64,000 nucleotides of DNA from positions 62,001-126,000 of the forward strand of contig NZ_PVTF01000019.1 of the NCBI RefSeq assembly GCF_003002815.1. The letters run 5' to 3'. Source of the DNA: Umezawaea tangerina. GTDB taxonomy: Bacteria > Actinomycetota > Actinomycetes > Mycobacteriales > Pseudonocardiaceae. Both the position numbers and the translations under genes were made by a program. This document shows, in pieces, positions 51,946-61,379 of the stretch. The notes beneath the pieces were generated by a model. That model ran no database searches, was not told the origin of the DNA, and saw only the letters and a program-made list of their open reading frames with translations. Position 1 is the first letter of the stretch; each line of letters opens with the position of its first letter.

Positions 51946-53723
51946 GGCGCCGACAGGACCTGCGCCAGCGCGGAGTCGATCGCCCTGCCGTCCTCCACGA
52001 CGGAGAACGTGCCGCCGGTCGACTGGGTGATCTGGGTCAACGGGTCGCGTTCCGGCGCGGAGCCGATCGCGATGATGCTGACCGGGATCGGGCGGGCCTC
52101 GTCCTTGAGCTTGTCCAGCTGGGAGCGCAGCCCGTCGAAGTCGAGCCCGCCGTCGTTGGGCCCGTCGGTGAACACGACGATCCGGTTGCGCTTGCCGTCC
52201 TGGTAGTCGTTCAGCGCGTCCTTGTACAGCGCCACCAGGCTCGTGTAGAGCTGCGTCGCGCTCAGCGGTTTCAGCCCGGCGATGCCGTCCAGCAGTTCCT
52301 GCCGCTGCTCCACGACCGGGCCCGTGGGCACCAGCTCGCGGTACGGCAGGTCGCCGTCGACCTGGCGCGAGAACTCCCACAGCCCGACCGACCCGGACAG
52401 CGAACGGTTGACCTGGCCCGACAGCGCGGCCTTCAGCCACTCCATCCGGCTCTTCCCGTCACCGCCCGACTCCTCCATGGACTTCGACGAGTCGACCAGC
52501 ACCCGCACGACCTGGCCGTTGTCGGCCGTCGCCCACGCCGCCGAGATCTGCTGCGTGGTGTTCGAGTCCGCCGGTGCCAGGCCCTCGGTCATCGTCGCCC
52601 AGCGCACCCCCGGTGAGGGCTTCGGCCGTTCGGTCGAGGACGGCACGCGCAGCCCCGCCTCGGCGAGGATCTTCTGCTGGCCGGTGCCCGTCAGGAACTC
52701 GCGGAACGCCTGCGCCGCCCGCACCTGGGCCTCGCCGACCCAGTCGCCCGCCAGCGCCACGAACGGGAAGTCCGCGACCGGCGTCGGACCGCCCGGCGCC
52801 ACGCCGTAGAGCGGCTTGAGCGGGGGAGTGCCGCTGTCCTTGCCGGTGTTGTGCCGGTAGAGGTCGACCTCGAACACGGGCACCGCGCTGAAACCCGACC
52901 CGTTCACCGCGGAGCTGTCGGCCAGCAGGTTCATGGCCTCCCACGTGCTGCCGGGCGTCTCCACGGGCTTGGCCGCGACCAGGCTCGCCATCGTGTTCTT
53001 CACCGGGTCGAGGCCCAGCATCTCCGTGGTGACCGGGCCCTTGCCCTCGGGGCTCGCGCCCGCCAGCGCCGACTGGATCGCCATCGCGGTCGCCGCGTTC
53101 GTCGTCGGGTCGGGCATCGCCACCTTGAACTGGCCCCACTCGCCCTTGCCGAACCGGTCCCAGCCGCCGGGCGCGGACGTCACGCCGGGCAGGTCGGTCC
53201 ACCGGAAGCCCGCCGAGGACTGCACGGCCGTCGCGCCCGCCTCGGGGAGGGCGAGCAGCACGGGGCTCTGCGCGATCGACTGCGGGGCGGCACCGAGCAG
53301 CGCGTGGTTCTGCGCGCCCAACCGGTTCGCCCACAGCATCGAGTCGGTGATCCACGCGTGCGGCTTCGCGCCCAGCTTCCCCTCGTCCCACCCCTGGGTG
53401 AGGCTGTCCAGCACGACCTCGGAGTCGATCGACTGCACCTCGATGCGGATGCAGTGGTCGTAGACCACCGGGCGTTGCGCGCTCCACGCCTTCGCCACGT
53501 CGCGCACCGCGTCGGCCGCGCTCGGCGTCGACGCGATCCGCAGCAGCGCCTCGCCCTCGGCGCAGTCACCGGCCTCGGCCGCGGCCCGGCGTTCGAGCAC
53601 ACCGCCCAGCCAGCTCCAGCCGAAGACCCCGAGGACGAGCAGCGCGACCACTCCGATGACCGCGACCGGCCACCCGGCTATGCCGCGCTTGACCCGTGTG
53701 CGCAGCGTGCGATGTCGGGACAT
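51942..53723 (-). CDS. Solute-binding/VWA-domain membrane-anchored protein
   Basis: An N-terminal membrane anchor (WPVAVIGVVALLVLGVFGW) is followed by a periplasmic solute-binding-like domain (~50-360: EALLRIASTPSAADAVRDVA, HAWITDSMLWANRLG, WGQFKVAMPDPTTNAATAMA). A C-terminal von Willebrand A domain has the MIDAS sequence VLVDSSKSMEES and VFTDGPNDGG. It is exported and probably recognises a surface or secreted ligand. Length 593 suits the actinobacterial family. It is convergent with the ssgA-like gene. Confidence 0.85.
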   Translation of the reverse strand: MSRHRTLRTRVKRGIAGWPVAVIGVVALLVLGVFGWSWLGGVLERRAAAEAGDCAEGEALLRIASTPSAADAVRDVAKAWSAQRPVVYDHCIRIEVQSIDSEVVLDSLTQGWDEGKLGAKPHAWITDSMLWANRLGAQNHALLGAAPQSIAQSPVLLALPEAGATAVQSSAGFRWTDLPGVTSAPGGWDRFGKGEWGQFKVAMPDPTTNAATAMAIQSALAGASPEGKGPVTTEMLGLDPVKNTMASLVAAKPVETPGSTWEAMNLLADSSAVNGSGFSAVPVFEVDLYRHNTGKDSGTPPLKPLYGVAPGGPTPVADFPFVALAGDWVGEAQVRAAQAFREFLTGTGQQKILAEAGLRVPSSTERPKPSPGVRWATMTEGLAPADSNTTQQISAAWATADNGQVVRVLVDSSKSMEESGGDGKSRMEWLKAALSGQVNRSLSGSVGLWEFSRQVDGDLPYRELVPTGPVVEQRQELLDGIAGLKPLSATQLYTSLVALYKDALNDYQDGKRNRIVVFTDGPNDGGLDFDGLRSQLDKLKDEARPIPVSIIAIGSAPERDPLTQITQSTGGTFSVVEDGRAIDSALAQVLSAP

Positions 53724-53894
53724 CGACTACCCCTTCAGAGTCTGACCACGGCACGTGGGACGACCACCGCGTCCGGTGACCGATCAACCGTCCCCGACGA
53801 CACCTGTACCGGTCGGCCGTCACGCTAACAGGTGAGGACTGAGGGGAACGTTAAGAATGTGTAGATCGAATGCCGTCATTCTTCCCCGGACGGC

Positions 53895-54776
53895 TCAGTC
53901 CACGGGTGCGGAAGAGCGAAGCAACGTCACGCTCAGTTCCAACAACGCCGCTCGCAGTGGTACCGCCCGCTCGGCGAACTCCGCCTGCCGCCGCACGTAC
54001 TCCGCACGCCCCTCCGGCGTCTCGATCGCCACCGGCTCGTAGCCCAGCGGCGCCAGGTCGTACGGGCTCGCCCTCATGTCCAGCTCCCGCACGTCCGCCG
54101 CGAGCTCGAAGCAGTCCGCCACCAGCTCCGACGGCGTCGCCGGATCCAGCTTGTAGGCCCACTTGAACAGGTCCATGTTCGCGTGCAGGCAGCCCGGCTG
54201 CTCGAACTCGACCTGCGTCTCCCGCGTCGGCTGCAACGTGTTGTGCGGCCGCGCGTCCGGCGTGAAGAACCGGAACGCGTCGAAGTGCCCGCACTGCACC
54301 CGGCTCCCGTCCACCACCGCGTCCGTCCCCGCCGACCCGAGCCGCAACGGCCACGCGTTGTGCCGCACCTGCTCGGCCCGCTGCCGGTACACCATCGCCC
54401 ACTCGTGCAACCCGAAACAGCCCAGCCGCGGCGCCCTCGACGCGGTCGCGCTCAACAACCGGTGCGCGAACCCCACCGTCGACCACCGCGCCTCGGCGAA
54501 CCGCGCCACGTCGAGCGTGACGCCTTCGGCGGTTTCGGTGTAGGCGGGCCAGCGCAGGAACTCGCGGGCGGCGGGGCCGGTGAGGACGACGCCAGGGCCG
54601 GGGTGCCAGCGTTCGAGCTTGGAGGGGCGGTGGGAGTAGTAGGAGAAGAGGAAGTCGAGAACGGGGTGCTTCTCGCCGGTGGCCTTGCGGGCGTGGTGGG
54701 GGGTTGTCCAGTGCTGGACGCGGGTGCGGTGGTGGGCTTGGCGTGAGGTCCAGTCGGGTTGGGTGAGCACCTCCAT
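53895..54776 (-). CDS. Conserved protein annotated as 3-methyladenine DNA glycosylase in relatives
   Basis: The 293-residue protein matches a well-conserved actinobacterial family: HHARKATGEKHPVLDFLFSY, LGCFGLHEWAMVYR and GCLHANMDLFKWAYKL. A YDLAPLGYEP ending completes it. Relatives are often called 3-methyladenine DNA glycosylases, but no HhH-GPD motif is visible, so the label is doubtful. The ATG at 54776 has no ribosome binding site, and a TACCGT -10-like element lies close, so a leaderless mRNA is possible. Confidence 0.7.
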   Translation of the reverse strand: MEVLTQPDWTSRQAHHRTRVQHWTTPHHARKATGEKHPVLDFLFSYYSHRPSKLERWHPGPGVVLTGPAAREFLRWPAYTETAEGVTLDVARFAEARWSTVGFAHRLLSATASRAPRLGCFGLHEWAMVYRQRAEQVRHNAWPLRLGSAGTDAVVDGSRVQCGHFDAFRFFTPDARPHNTLQPTRETQVEFEQPGCLHANMDLFKWAYKLDPATPSELVADCFELAADVRELDMRASPYDLAPLGYEPVAIETPEGRAEYVRRQAEFAERAVPLRAALLELSVTLLRSSAPVD

Positions 54777-54899
54777 GGGGGGAACGGTACGGGGGTGGGG
54801 GTGAGGGGAGGCCGGGCCCCGGTGCGTTGTGTCCACGTGGGTGGAGCCTGGCTTGTGGGCCTCCTATCGTGTGAAGTCCGGCTTCCGGCCCTCCCACCC

Positions 54900-55172
54900 C
54901 TGGCGAAGCCCGGCCCCCGGCGCGCGATTGTCTCAATGCCTCACCCCTGTTTGTCAAGACGGTGAAGCTATCTTGACAAACGGGGGTGGGGCAGGAGGGC
55001 GCTGTTTATCGGGGGCGGGAGGGGATCTGGCTTCGCCAGCAAGGCATCGGGCTGCGCCCGACGAGGCATCCTCGCTGCGCGTCGGACAGAGCATCCTTGC
55101 TGCGCTGCGGACAAGGCCCCAGGCGCTCCGCGCCGGATGCGCGCTGGCGGGCTGCGCCCATCGTGGAGGGGG
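54900..55172 (+). repeat. Dispersed ~290-bp structured repeat, copy C
   Basis: Same orientation as copy B. It begins with the GGCGCGCGATTGTCTCAATG block, then the hairpin (54942-54988, 18-bp arms with one G-T pair) and GGAGGGCGCTG, and ends with GACAAGGCCCCAGGCGCTCC. It lies in the gap between the divergent glycosylase-like and MFS genes. Confidence 0.85.
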
Positions 55173-55272
55173 TGGGGTGGGTTTTGCTCGCTGGTTTTGG
55201 TTTTGGTCGATGGTCTTTCGCTGCTCGCTAAAACGCTCGCTTGTCTCCGGCTCTGGCCTACAAGGTGTGGGG

Positions 55273-56475
55273 ATGGGGTCTGGGTGGCGGCGGTTGCAGG
55301 TGGTGGCGGTCAGCGGGTCGGCTGGGGAGGGGTTGTTGTTGACGGCGTTGCCGTTGATGGCGGTGACGATCACGACTGATCCGCGGCAGGTCGCGTTGGT
55401 GAACGTGGTGGGGCAGCTTCCGTGGTTGTTGTTCTCGTTGGTGGCCGGGGTGTTGATCGATCGGTTTCCGCGGACGGCTGTGCTGGGGGCGGCGTTCGTG
55501 GTGCAGGCGGTGGCGGCGGCGACATTGGGGGTGGCGGCGGCGGTGGGGTGGTTGAGCCTGCCGCTGCTGCTCGTGGTGTCGTTCGTCGTCGTCACCTCGC
55601 AGGTGCTCGGTGACGGGGCCAGTGGGGCGTTGGTGCCGGATGTGGTGGGGCCGGAGGGGCTGGCGGCGGCGAACGCGCGGATGATCGTGATCGAGCGCGG
55701 GGTGGTGCAGTTCCTGGTGCCGCCGTTGAGCGGGTTCCTGCTGGCGGTGGCGTTGGGGTTGTCGGCGTGGATCGCGTGCGGGACGGCGGTGGTGGCGCTG
55801 TGGTTGGCGCGGGGAATCTCGGCGCGGCACGAGCCGAGTCCGCCGGGGAACCCGTTGCGGGACGTGAAGGTGGGGTTGGCGTTCCTGGTGGGGAGCCCGT
55901 TGCTGCGCAACATCACGTTGGCCGTGGCGCTGGGGTCGTTCGCGTCGAGCGCGGGTGTGTCGATGTTCGTGCTGTACGCGACGCAGGAGCTGCACGTCGG
56001 CTCGTTCGGCTACGGGGTGCTGCTGGCGTGCCTGGCGGTGGGGTGGATCGGTGGGTCGTTCGTGGTGCACAAGGTGGTCGACTGGCTGGGGTACGCGTGG
56101 TCGATGAGGTTCGCGGCGATCGCCGGGGTCGTGTCGCAGCTGCTGATCGCGGTGCTGCCGCCGGTGTTCGCGCTGGTCGCGGTGTCGTTGGGGCTGCTGT
56201 CGTCCACGACGCTGCTGTGGAACGTGTGCTCGCAGTCGAGCAGGCAGCGGTTCACGCCGAAACCGCTGCTGGGCCGGGTGTTGACGAGCCACCGGGCGCT
56301 GGCGTGGGGGTTGACGCCGCTGGGGGCGCTCACGGGTGGGTTCGTGGCGGCGCAGTGGGGGCTGCGCTGGGTGTGGGTGATGGCGGCGGCGGTGCAGCTG
56401 CTGTCCGTGGTGCTGATGTGGCGGACGGTCTCGCCGAAGGGGTTCGCGGTGGAGGAGGCCCGAGTCGCCGCGTGA
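55273..56475 (+). CDS. MFS transporter
   Basis: This 400-residue protein has ~12 helices. The loop 2-3 motif is LIDRFPRTAVLG, with GASGALVPDVVGPEGLAAAN and QSSRQRFTPKPLLGRV typical of macrolide-efflux-like (MFS_3) exporters. ATG 55273 is chosen; the open frame runs back through repeat copy C, which is not part of the protein. The substrate is unknown. Confidence 0.85.
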   Translation: MGSGWRRLQVVAVSGSAGEGLLLTALPLMAVTITTDPRQVALVNVVGQLPWLLFSLVAGVLIDRFPRTAVLGAAFVVQAVAAATLGVAAAVGWLSLPLLLVVSFVVVTSQVLGDGASGALVPDVVGPEGLAAANARMIVIERGVVQFLVPPLSGFLLAVALGLSAWIACGTAVVALWLARGISARHEPSPPGNPLRDVKVGLAFLVGSPLLRNITLAVALGSFASSAGVSMFVLYATQELHVGSFGYGVLLACLAVGWIGGSFVVHKVVDWLGYAWSMRFAAIAGVVSQLLIAVLPPVFALVAVSLGLLSSTTLLWNVCSQSSRQRFTPKPLLGRVLTSHRALAWGLTPLGALTGGFVAAQWGLRWVWVMAAAVQLLSVVLMWRTVSPKGFAVEEARVAA

Positions 56476-56489
56476 CGGCTCGGGCCTCC
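56454..56489 (+). terminator. Terminator overlapping the MFS stop codon
   Basis: GGAGGCCCGAG (56454-56464) pairs perfectly with CTCGGGCCTCC (56479-56489) across the stop codon. It separates the MFS gene from the convergent CNNM gene. Confidence 0.75.
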
Positions 56490-56499
56490 CCTCCGGGAG

Positions 56500-57537
56500 C
56501 TACAGCTCGCGGCTGACGTGGGTGCCGTCGCGGACGGTGCCCACGTACTCCTCGACCAGGTCCTCCATGGCGACGACGCCGCACAGCCCGCCGTCGGCGT
56601 CGACGGCCCGCGCCAGGTGCGACTGCGCCCGGCGCAGGGCGGCCAGCGCCTCGTCCAGGTGGGCGTCGACCGGCAGGTCCGGCAGGCCGCGGATGCGGGT
56701 GCGCGGGACCGGGGTGCCGGGGTCGGCGCCCGCGAGGTCGAGCACGTCCTTGACGTGCAGGTAGCCGAGCAGGCGGCCGTTGTCGCCGCGGACGGGGAAC
56801 CGGGAGAAACCGGTCCGCGCCACGGACGACTCGACCTCGCCCACGGTCGGGTTGGCCGACAACGTCGTCAACCTGTCCAGCGGCACGAGCACGTCGGCCA
56901 CCGTGCGCTCGGCCGACGACAGCGTCTGCGCGAGCCTGCGGTGCTCGGAGTCCTCGAGCAGCCCCTCCTGGCGGGACTGGGCGATGAGCATGGCCAGCTC
57001 GTCGGTCGTGTACGCCGACTCCAGCTCGTCCTTCGGCGTGACCTTCATCAGCCTCAGCACGGCCGTCGACACGACGGTGAACATCCGCAGCACCGGGCCG
57101 ACCAGCTTGCAGAACCCGTAGTGCACCGGCACGAGCCAGATCGCCAGCTGCTCGGGGTTCGCGATGGCCAGGTTCTTCGGGACCATCTCGCCGAGGATCG
57201 TGTGCAGCGCGACCACGATGATCAGGGCGATGGCGAAGGAGATGCCGTGCCGCAGCGCGGTGGGGATGCCGACCGCGTGGAACGGCGACTCGAGGATCGA
57301 CGCGACGGCCGGCTCGCCGATCGCGCCCAGCCCCAGCGAGCACAGCGTGATGCCGAGCTGCGCGCCCGCGATGATCAGCGGCAGCTGCCTGCCCGCCTTG
57401 ATCGCGGTGCGGGCCCGGCTGCTGCCGCGGTCGGCCAGCGCCTCCAGCCGGTCGCGGCGGGCGGTGATGATGGCGAACTCGGCGCCGACGAAGAACGCGT
57501 TGCCCGCCAGGAACAGCAGGAGCACGAGGAGGCTCAT
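56500..57537 (-). CDS. CNNM/HlyC-type membrane protein with CBS pair (second gene)
   Basis: A DUF21 transmembrane domain (~1-190: LLVLLLFLAGNAFFVGAEFA, LGAIGEPAVASILESPFH, VVALHTILGEMVPKNLAI) is followed by a CBS domain pair (~200-340). The CorC_HlyC domain of the longer neighbour is absent. The family includes magnesium/cobalt efflux and membrane-associated transport proteins. ATG 57537 overlaps the stop of the 57534-58868 gene (ATGA), so the two probably form a complex. Confidence 0.88.
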   Translation of the reverse strand: MSLLVLLLFLAGNAFFVGAEFAIITARRDRLEALADRGSSRARTAIKAGRQLPLIIAGAQLGITLCSLGLGAIGEPAVASILESPFHAVGIPTALRHGISFAIALIIVVALHTILGEMVPKNLAIANPEQLAIWLVPVHYGFCKLVGPVLRMFTVVSTAVLRLMKVTPKDELESAYTTDELAMLIAQSRQEGLLEDSEHRRLAQTLSSAERTVADVLVPLDRLTTLSANPTVGEVESSVARTGFSRFPVRGDNGRLLGYLHVKDVLDLAGADPGTPVPRTRIRGLPDLPVDAHLDEALAALRRAQSHLARAVDADGGLCGVVAMEDLVEEYVGTVRDGTHVSREL

Positions 57538-58868
57538 TGCGCCGCCACCTGCTCGGCCTCGACGACCTTGGCCACCCGCAGCTCGGCCGTCCGGTGCCGG
57601 TCCATCCGCATCACGGTGATCCGCCAGCCGTCCACCCTGATCTCGTCCCCGACGTCGGGGATGCGGCCCAGCCTGGCCATGACCAGCCCCGCCAGCGTCT
57701 CGTAGTCGCCCTCGGGCATCCGGAACCTGGTCGCCTCGGCGACCTCGTCGTCGCGCAGCAGGCCGGACACCATCCAGCTCCCCTTGCCCAACGGCCGCAC
57801 CGGGGCCGCCTCGCCGCGGTCGTGCTCGTCGCGGACGTCGCCCACGATCTCCTCGACCACGTCCTCCAGCGTCACGAGCCCCGCCGTGCCGCCGTACTCG
57901 TCGACGACGAGCGCGGTCTGCAGCCCGGAGGCGCGCAACCGGTCCAGCAGCGCGTCGCCCTCCAGGGTCTCCGGCACGGTCTGCACCGGCCTGGTCAGCG
58001 CGGACACCGGGGTGCTCGCGCGCTGGTGCACCGGCACGCTGAACGCCTGCTTCACGTGCACCATGCCGCGCACCTCGTCGATGTCCCCGTTGTGCACGGG
58101 GAACCGGGAGAACCCGGTCGCGCGGGTCTTCTCGATCAGGTCGAGCACGGTCGCCTCGACCCGCAGCGACTCGACCTGCACGCGCGGGGTCATCAGCTCG
58201 CCGGCCGTGCGGTCGCCGAAGCGCAGCGAGCGGTCCAGCAGCGTCGCCGTGCCCTGGTCGAGCGTGCCGTGCTCGGCGCTGGAGCGCACCAGCGCGCCCA
58301 GCTCCTCCGGCGAGCGCGCGGACGCCAGCTCGTCGACCGGTTCCACGCCCAGCCTGCGGACCAGCCAGTTCGCCGTGAGGTTCATGCCGCTGATGAGCCA
58401 GCGGAACGCGCTGGAGAACGCCGACTGGAAGCCGACGACCGCGCGGGCGGTCTCCATGGGCTTGGCGATGGCGAGGTTCTTCGGCACCAGCTCGCCGAAC
58501 ACCATCGACACGGCCGTGGCCAGCGCCAACGCGATGGCCAGCGCCAACGGGTCGGCCACCGCCAGCGGCACGCCGAGCGCGGTCAGGCCGGGCTCGACCA
58601 GCTCCGCGATGGCGGGTTCGGCGATGTAACCGGTGATCAGGGTGGTGATGGTGATGGCCAGCTGGGCGCCGGAGAGCTGGAAGGACAGCGACTTGTGCGC
58701 CTTCTGGAGCTTCAGGGCCTTGGCGTCGCCCACGACGGCCGCGTGGTTGTCCACGGTGCTGCGTTCGAGGGCGGTCAACGAGAACTCGGCGGCGACCGCG
58801 GTGGCGGTCCCGACGGTGAGGGCTATCACGGCCAGCAGGCCGAGCACGCTCAGGAGGGTTCCGATCAC
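57534..58868 (-). CDS. CNNM/HlyC-type membrane protein with CorC domain (first gene)
   Basis: It has a DUF21 domain (~1-200, TAVAAEFSLTALERSTVDN, VSMVFGELVPKNLAIAKP), a CBS pair (~215-345, ELMTPRVQVESLRV, LVVDEYGGTAGLVTLEDVVE) and a C-terminal CorC_HlyC domain (~350-435). At 444 residues it is the full-length form. The pair is common across actinobacteria and is linked to divalent-cation handling. GTG 58868 is the start. Confidence 0.9.
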   Translation of the reverse strand: MIGTLLSVLGLLAVIALTVGTATAVAAEFSLTALERSTVDNHAAVVGDAKALKLQKAHKSLSFQLSGAQLAITITTLITGYIAEPAIAELVEPGLTALGVPLAVADPLALAIALALATAVSMVFGELVPKNLAIAKPMETARAVVGFQSAFSSAFRWLISGMNLTANWLVRRLGVEPVDELASARSPEELGALVRSSAEHGTLDQGTATLLDRSLRFGDRTAGELMTPRVQVESLRVEATVLDLIEKTRATGFSRFPVHNGDIDEVRGMVHVKQAFSVPVHQRASTPVSALTRPVQTVPETLEGDALLDRLRASGLQTALVVDEYGGTAGLVTLEDVVEEIVGDVRDEHDRGEAAPVRPLGKGSWMVSGLLRDDEVAEATRFRMPEGDYETLAGLVMARLGRIPDVGDEIRVDGWRITVMRMDRHRTAELRVAKVVEAEQVAAQ

Positions 58869-59032
58869 CTGCCGCCTCCGGCGAGGGACGGGATCGGGCT
58901 GGTATGGCAGCCGGGTGTTCGACCCGGCTCAGTACTGAAACCAGGTGACTGCGCGTCGCGCACGGAAGGAGTCACTCCTCGATGGATCTTGCAGGTGGGA
59001 CAGAGTTCGGTCCAGTTTAGAGCGTACGGCCC

Positions 59033-60073
59033 TCAGCGCAGTCCGGTTCCGGACGGTGCCCTGGTGCTCGCCCTGAGCACGACCTCACCCGCCACCTTCA
59101 CCGTCCGCGGCTCGACCGAGCCCTCGTCCAGCACGAGCCGCGCGGCCCGCTCGCCCAGCTCCTCCAGCGGCAGCCGCACGGTGCTCAGCCCCGGCACCAG
59201 GTCCTGCAGCGTGGGGATGTCGTCGAAACCGGCGACCGACACGTCCTCCGGCACCCTCAGCCCGCGGTCGCGCAGCGCCGCCATGGCGCCCAGCGCCATC
59301 ACGTCGTTGACGGCGAACACGCAGGTCGCGCCGGTCTTGGCGGCCAGCAGGTCGTTCGCGGCCGCGTAGCCGCCGTCCCTGGTGAACGCCCCGGTGATCA
59401 CCGCCGACGGGGGCAGGTCGACACCCGCGTCCGCGAGGCCCGCCTTGAACCCGGCCAGCCGGTCGCCCGCCACCACCAGCGAGGGCGGTCCGGCGAGCAC
59501 GGCGAACCTCTTGTGCCCGAGCGCGGCGAGCTCGCGCGCCAACGAGCGGGCGCCCGCCCGGTTCGACGGCACCACGGTGTCGGTGGGGATCCGCGCCTGC
59601 GAGACGCACGCCACCCGACCGCCCTGGGCGCCGAACGCCTCGATCTCGGCGGCGAGCCTGGCCGTGTTCGCGCGGCTGGTCGTGCGGCTGCCCGCGATGA
59701 CGACGGCCCGCGCCCGGTGCGCGCGCAGCGTGTAGAGCAGCTCCACCTCGCGGTCGGGGTCGCGGCCGGTCGTGCCCAGCACGACGACCAGGCCCGCCTC
59801 CTCGGCGACCCTCGTCACGCCCGCGGCGATGCTGGAGAAGTACGGGTCGGAGATGTCGTGCACCACCAGACCGACCAGGACGCTGCTGTTGCGCGCCAAC
59901 GACTGCGCGGCGGCGTTGGGGAGGTAGCCGAGCTCCTCCGCCGAGCCGACGACGCGGTCGCGCAGCTCGTCGCTCACCTGCCGCGTGCTGCCGTTGAGCA
60001 CGCGGGACGCGGTCGCCAGCGACACCCCCGCGTGGCTCGCGACCTCCGCCAGCGTGACCTGCCTGGGAGTCAA
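59033..60073 (-). CDS. LacI-family transcriptional regulator
   Basis: The HTH VTLAEVASHAGVSLATASRV is followed by LARNSSVLVGLVVHDISDPYF and a complete sensor domain with VFAVNDVMALGAMAALRDRG and VSVAGFDDIPTL. It has a normal 346 residues, unlike the shortened LacI at 772. The TTG start at 60073 has AGGAGG upstream. The target genes and inducer are unknown; no sugar operon is adjacent. Confidence 0.9.
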   Translation of the reverse strand: MTPRQVTLAEVASHAGVSLATASRVLNGSTRQVSDELRDRVVGSAEELGYLPNAAAQSLARNSSVLVGLVVHDISDPYFSSIAAGVTRVAEEAGLVVVLGTTGRDPDREVELLYTLRAHRARAVVIAGSRTTSRANTARLAAEIEAFGAQGGRVACVSQARIPTDTVVPSNRAGARSLARELAALGHKRFAVLAGPPSLVVAGDRLAGFKAGLADAGVDLPPSAVITGAFTRDGGYAAANDLLAAKTGATCVFAVNDVMALGAMAALRDRGLRVPEDVSVAGFDDIPTLQDLVPGLSTVRLPLEELGERAARLVLDEGSVEPRTVKVAGEVVLRASTRAPSGTGLR

Positions 60074-60165
60074 ACCCGTGCCTCCTCGTTCGCCTGCTCC
60101 GGAGCGTAGTCGTCGCAGGCGACGGGTGCGGCACGGCGCTCACCGCAAGCGTTTTCCGCGCCCGA

Positions 60166-60202
60166 CCGGGTCGGTCGTCGACGGCGGCGACGACCGACCC
60201 GG
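60166..60202 (-). terminator. Terminator after the beta-lactamase-like gene
   Basis: A perfect 15-bp stem (CCGGGTCGGTCGTCG, 60166-60180, with 60188-60202) and a 7-base loop lie 38 bases past the stop of the minus-strand serine hydrolase and before the lacI start region. Confidence 0.8.
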
Positions 60203-60239
60203 TCTCCTTCCCGGAGGGCGCTGGGCGCCGGGAAATACC

Positions 60240-61292
60240 TCAGGCGCCCTTCCACGGGCGGTAGCCCTGCGAACGCCAGGAGCGCGGCGTGCTCGACGTG
60301 ATCCGCAGGACCGAGTCGAACAGGGTCCGGCCGATCGCCGTGCGGGCCCGCAGCGCCGGGTGCGTCGCGCCGTAGTTCTCCAGGTTCTCCGCCGCGTCAC
60401 CGCGGAAGGCCCCCGACGCGAACAGCGCGTAGGTGATGATCGGCTTGCCGGTCTTGTCGAACACGACGCCCGCCTCGTTGCGGCCGTCGTCGAACCAGCC
60501 CGCCTTCGTCGCGACCTGCAGCCGCTCGTTCGACGACAGCTCCAGCCGGATGCCGTCGGTGAACGCGGTGAGCGACCGCAGGACGGTCAGCAGGTGGGCC
60601 GTGGACGCCTCCGACAGCAGCTCGCCCTTCACCAGCTTCTGCAGCAGCGTGAAGGTCTCGCGCGGCGTCGTCGTGCCCAGGTAGTACCGGTTCGGGTTGG
60701 CCACCGGCACGACCTGGGTGTGCACGAAGCCCTTGGACCGCAGGATCTCGTTGATCTCCGCCGCGGGCACCACCAGGCCGCACAGCCGCACCGCGGTGTT
60801 GTCCGAGACGGTCAGCAGCGCGGCGAGCGCGTGGCCGATCGTCACCGAGCTCGGGTACGCGCCGTCCAGGCCGAAGATGCCGTCGGTGTCCTGGATGACG
60901 ATGTCCGCCGTCACCTCGATCCGCTGGTCCAGCGTCAGCAGACCGCGGTCGACCTTGTCGAGCACGGTCACCGCGACCGCGATCTTGTTCACGCTGTACG
61001 CCTCGACCACGGCGTCGGCGTTCTCCTCCACCGCGGACCGCACGGTGCCGTTCGGGTCGGCGACCCCGATGTACGACGACCACGTGCCCCGCGCCTTGCG
61101 CGTCTCCAGCCGGTACTTCCGCGCGACCTTGCGCCGCGCCACCTCCGCCGTCCCCGGGATCACGCTCTCCAGCTCCGGCTCGGTGTCCACCTCGTCCGCC
61201 TGGGCCGAGGCGGTCGCCGCCGACGTCCCCAGAACGGCGGAAGCGGCGGCCACGGAACCGAGCCCCAGTGCGAATCTGCGTGTGATGTTCAT
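60240..61292 (-). CDS. Tat-exported class A beta-lactamase-like serine hydrolase
   Basis: A twin-arginine signal (MNITRRFALGLGSVAAA) leads to a 350-residue penicillin-interactive domain. The class A order is visible: S-V-N-K at ~100-103 (EAYSVNKIAVAV), S-D-N at ~163-165 (TVSDNTAVRLCGL) and K-A-G near ~275 (ATKAGWFDDGRNEAGVVF) in the place of KTG. That suggests a beta-lactamase or related D,D-type hydrolase; the K-A-G and long N-terminus make true lactamase activity uncertain. It is divergent from the SDR gene. Confidence 0.85.
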   Translation of the reverse strand: MNITRRFALGLGSVAAASAVLGTSAATASAQADEVDTEPELESVIPGTAEVARRKVARKYRLETRKARGTWSSYIGVADPNGTVRSAVEENADAVVEAYSVNKIAVAVTVLDKVDRGLLTLDQRIEVTADIVIQDTDGIFGLDGAYPSSVTIGHALAALLTVSDNTAVRLCGLVVPAAEINEILRSKGFVHTQVVPVANPNRYYLGTTTPRETFTLLQKLVKGELLSEASTAHLLTVLRSLTAFTDGIRLELSSNERLQVATKAGWFDDGRNEAGVVFDKTGKPIITYALFASGAFRGDAAENLENYGATHPALRARTAIGRTLFDSVLRITSSTPRSWRSQGYRPWKGA

Positions 61293-61379
61293 GGTGTCCC
61301 CCACCTGGTTCGGACCAACGCGTTGATCCAATCAGGTGTCGCTCTCATTTCGCTGACGACCTTGAGTAGCGTGCGCGTC

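Noticed and set aside
54829-55272. N-terminal extension of the MFS protein through repeat copy C
   Set aside because: The extension translates the dispersed repeat and its hairpin; MFS similarity begins at about 55273.
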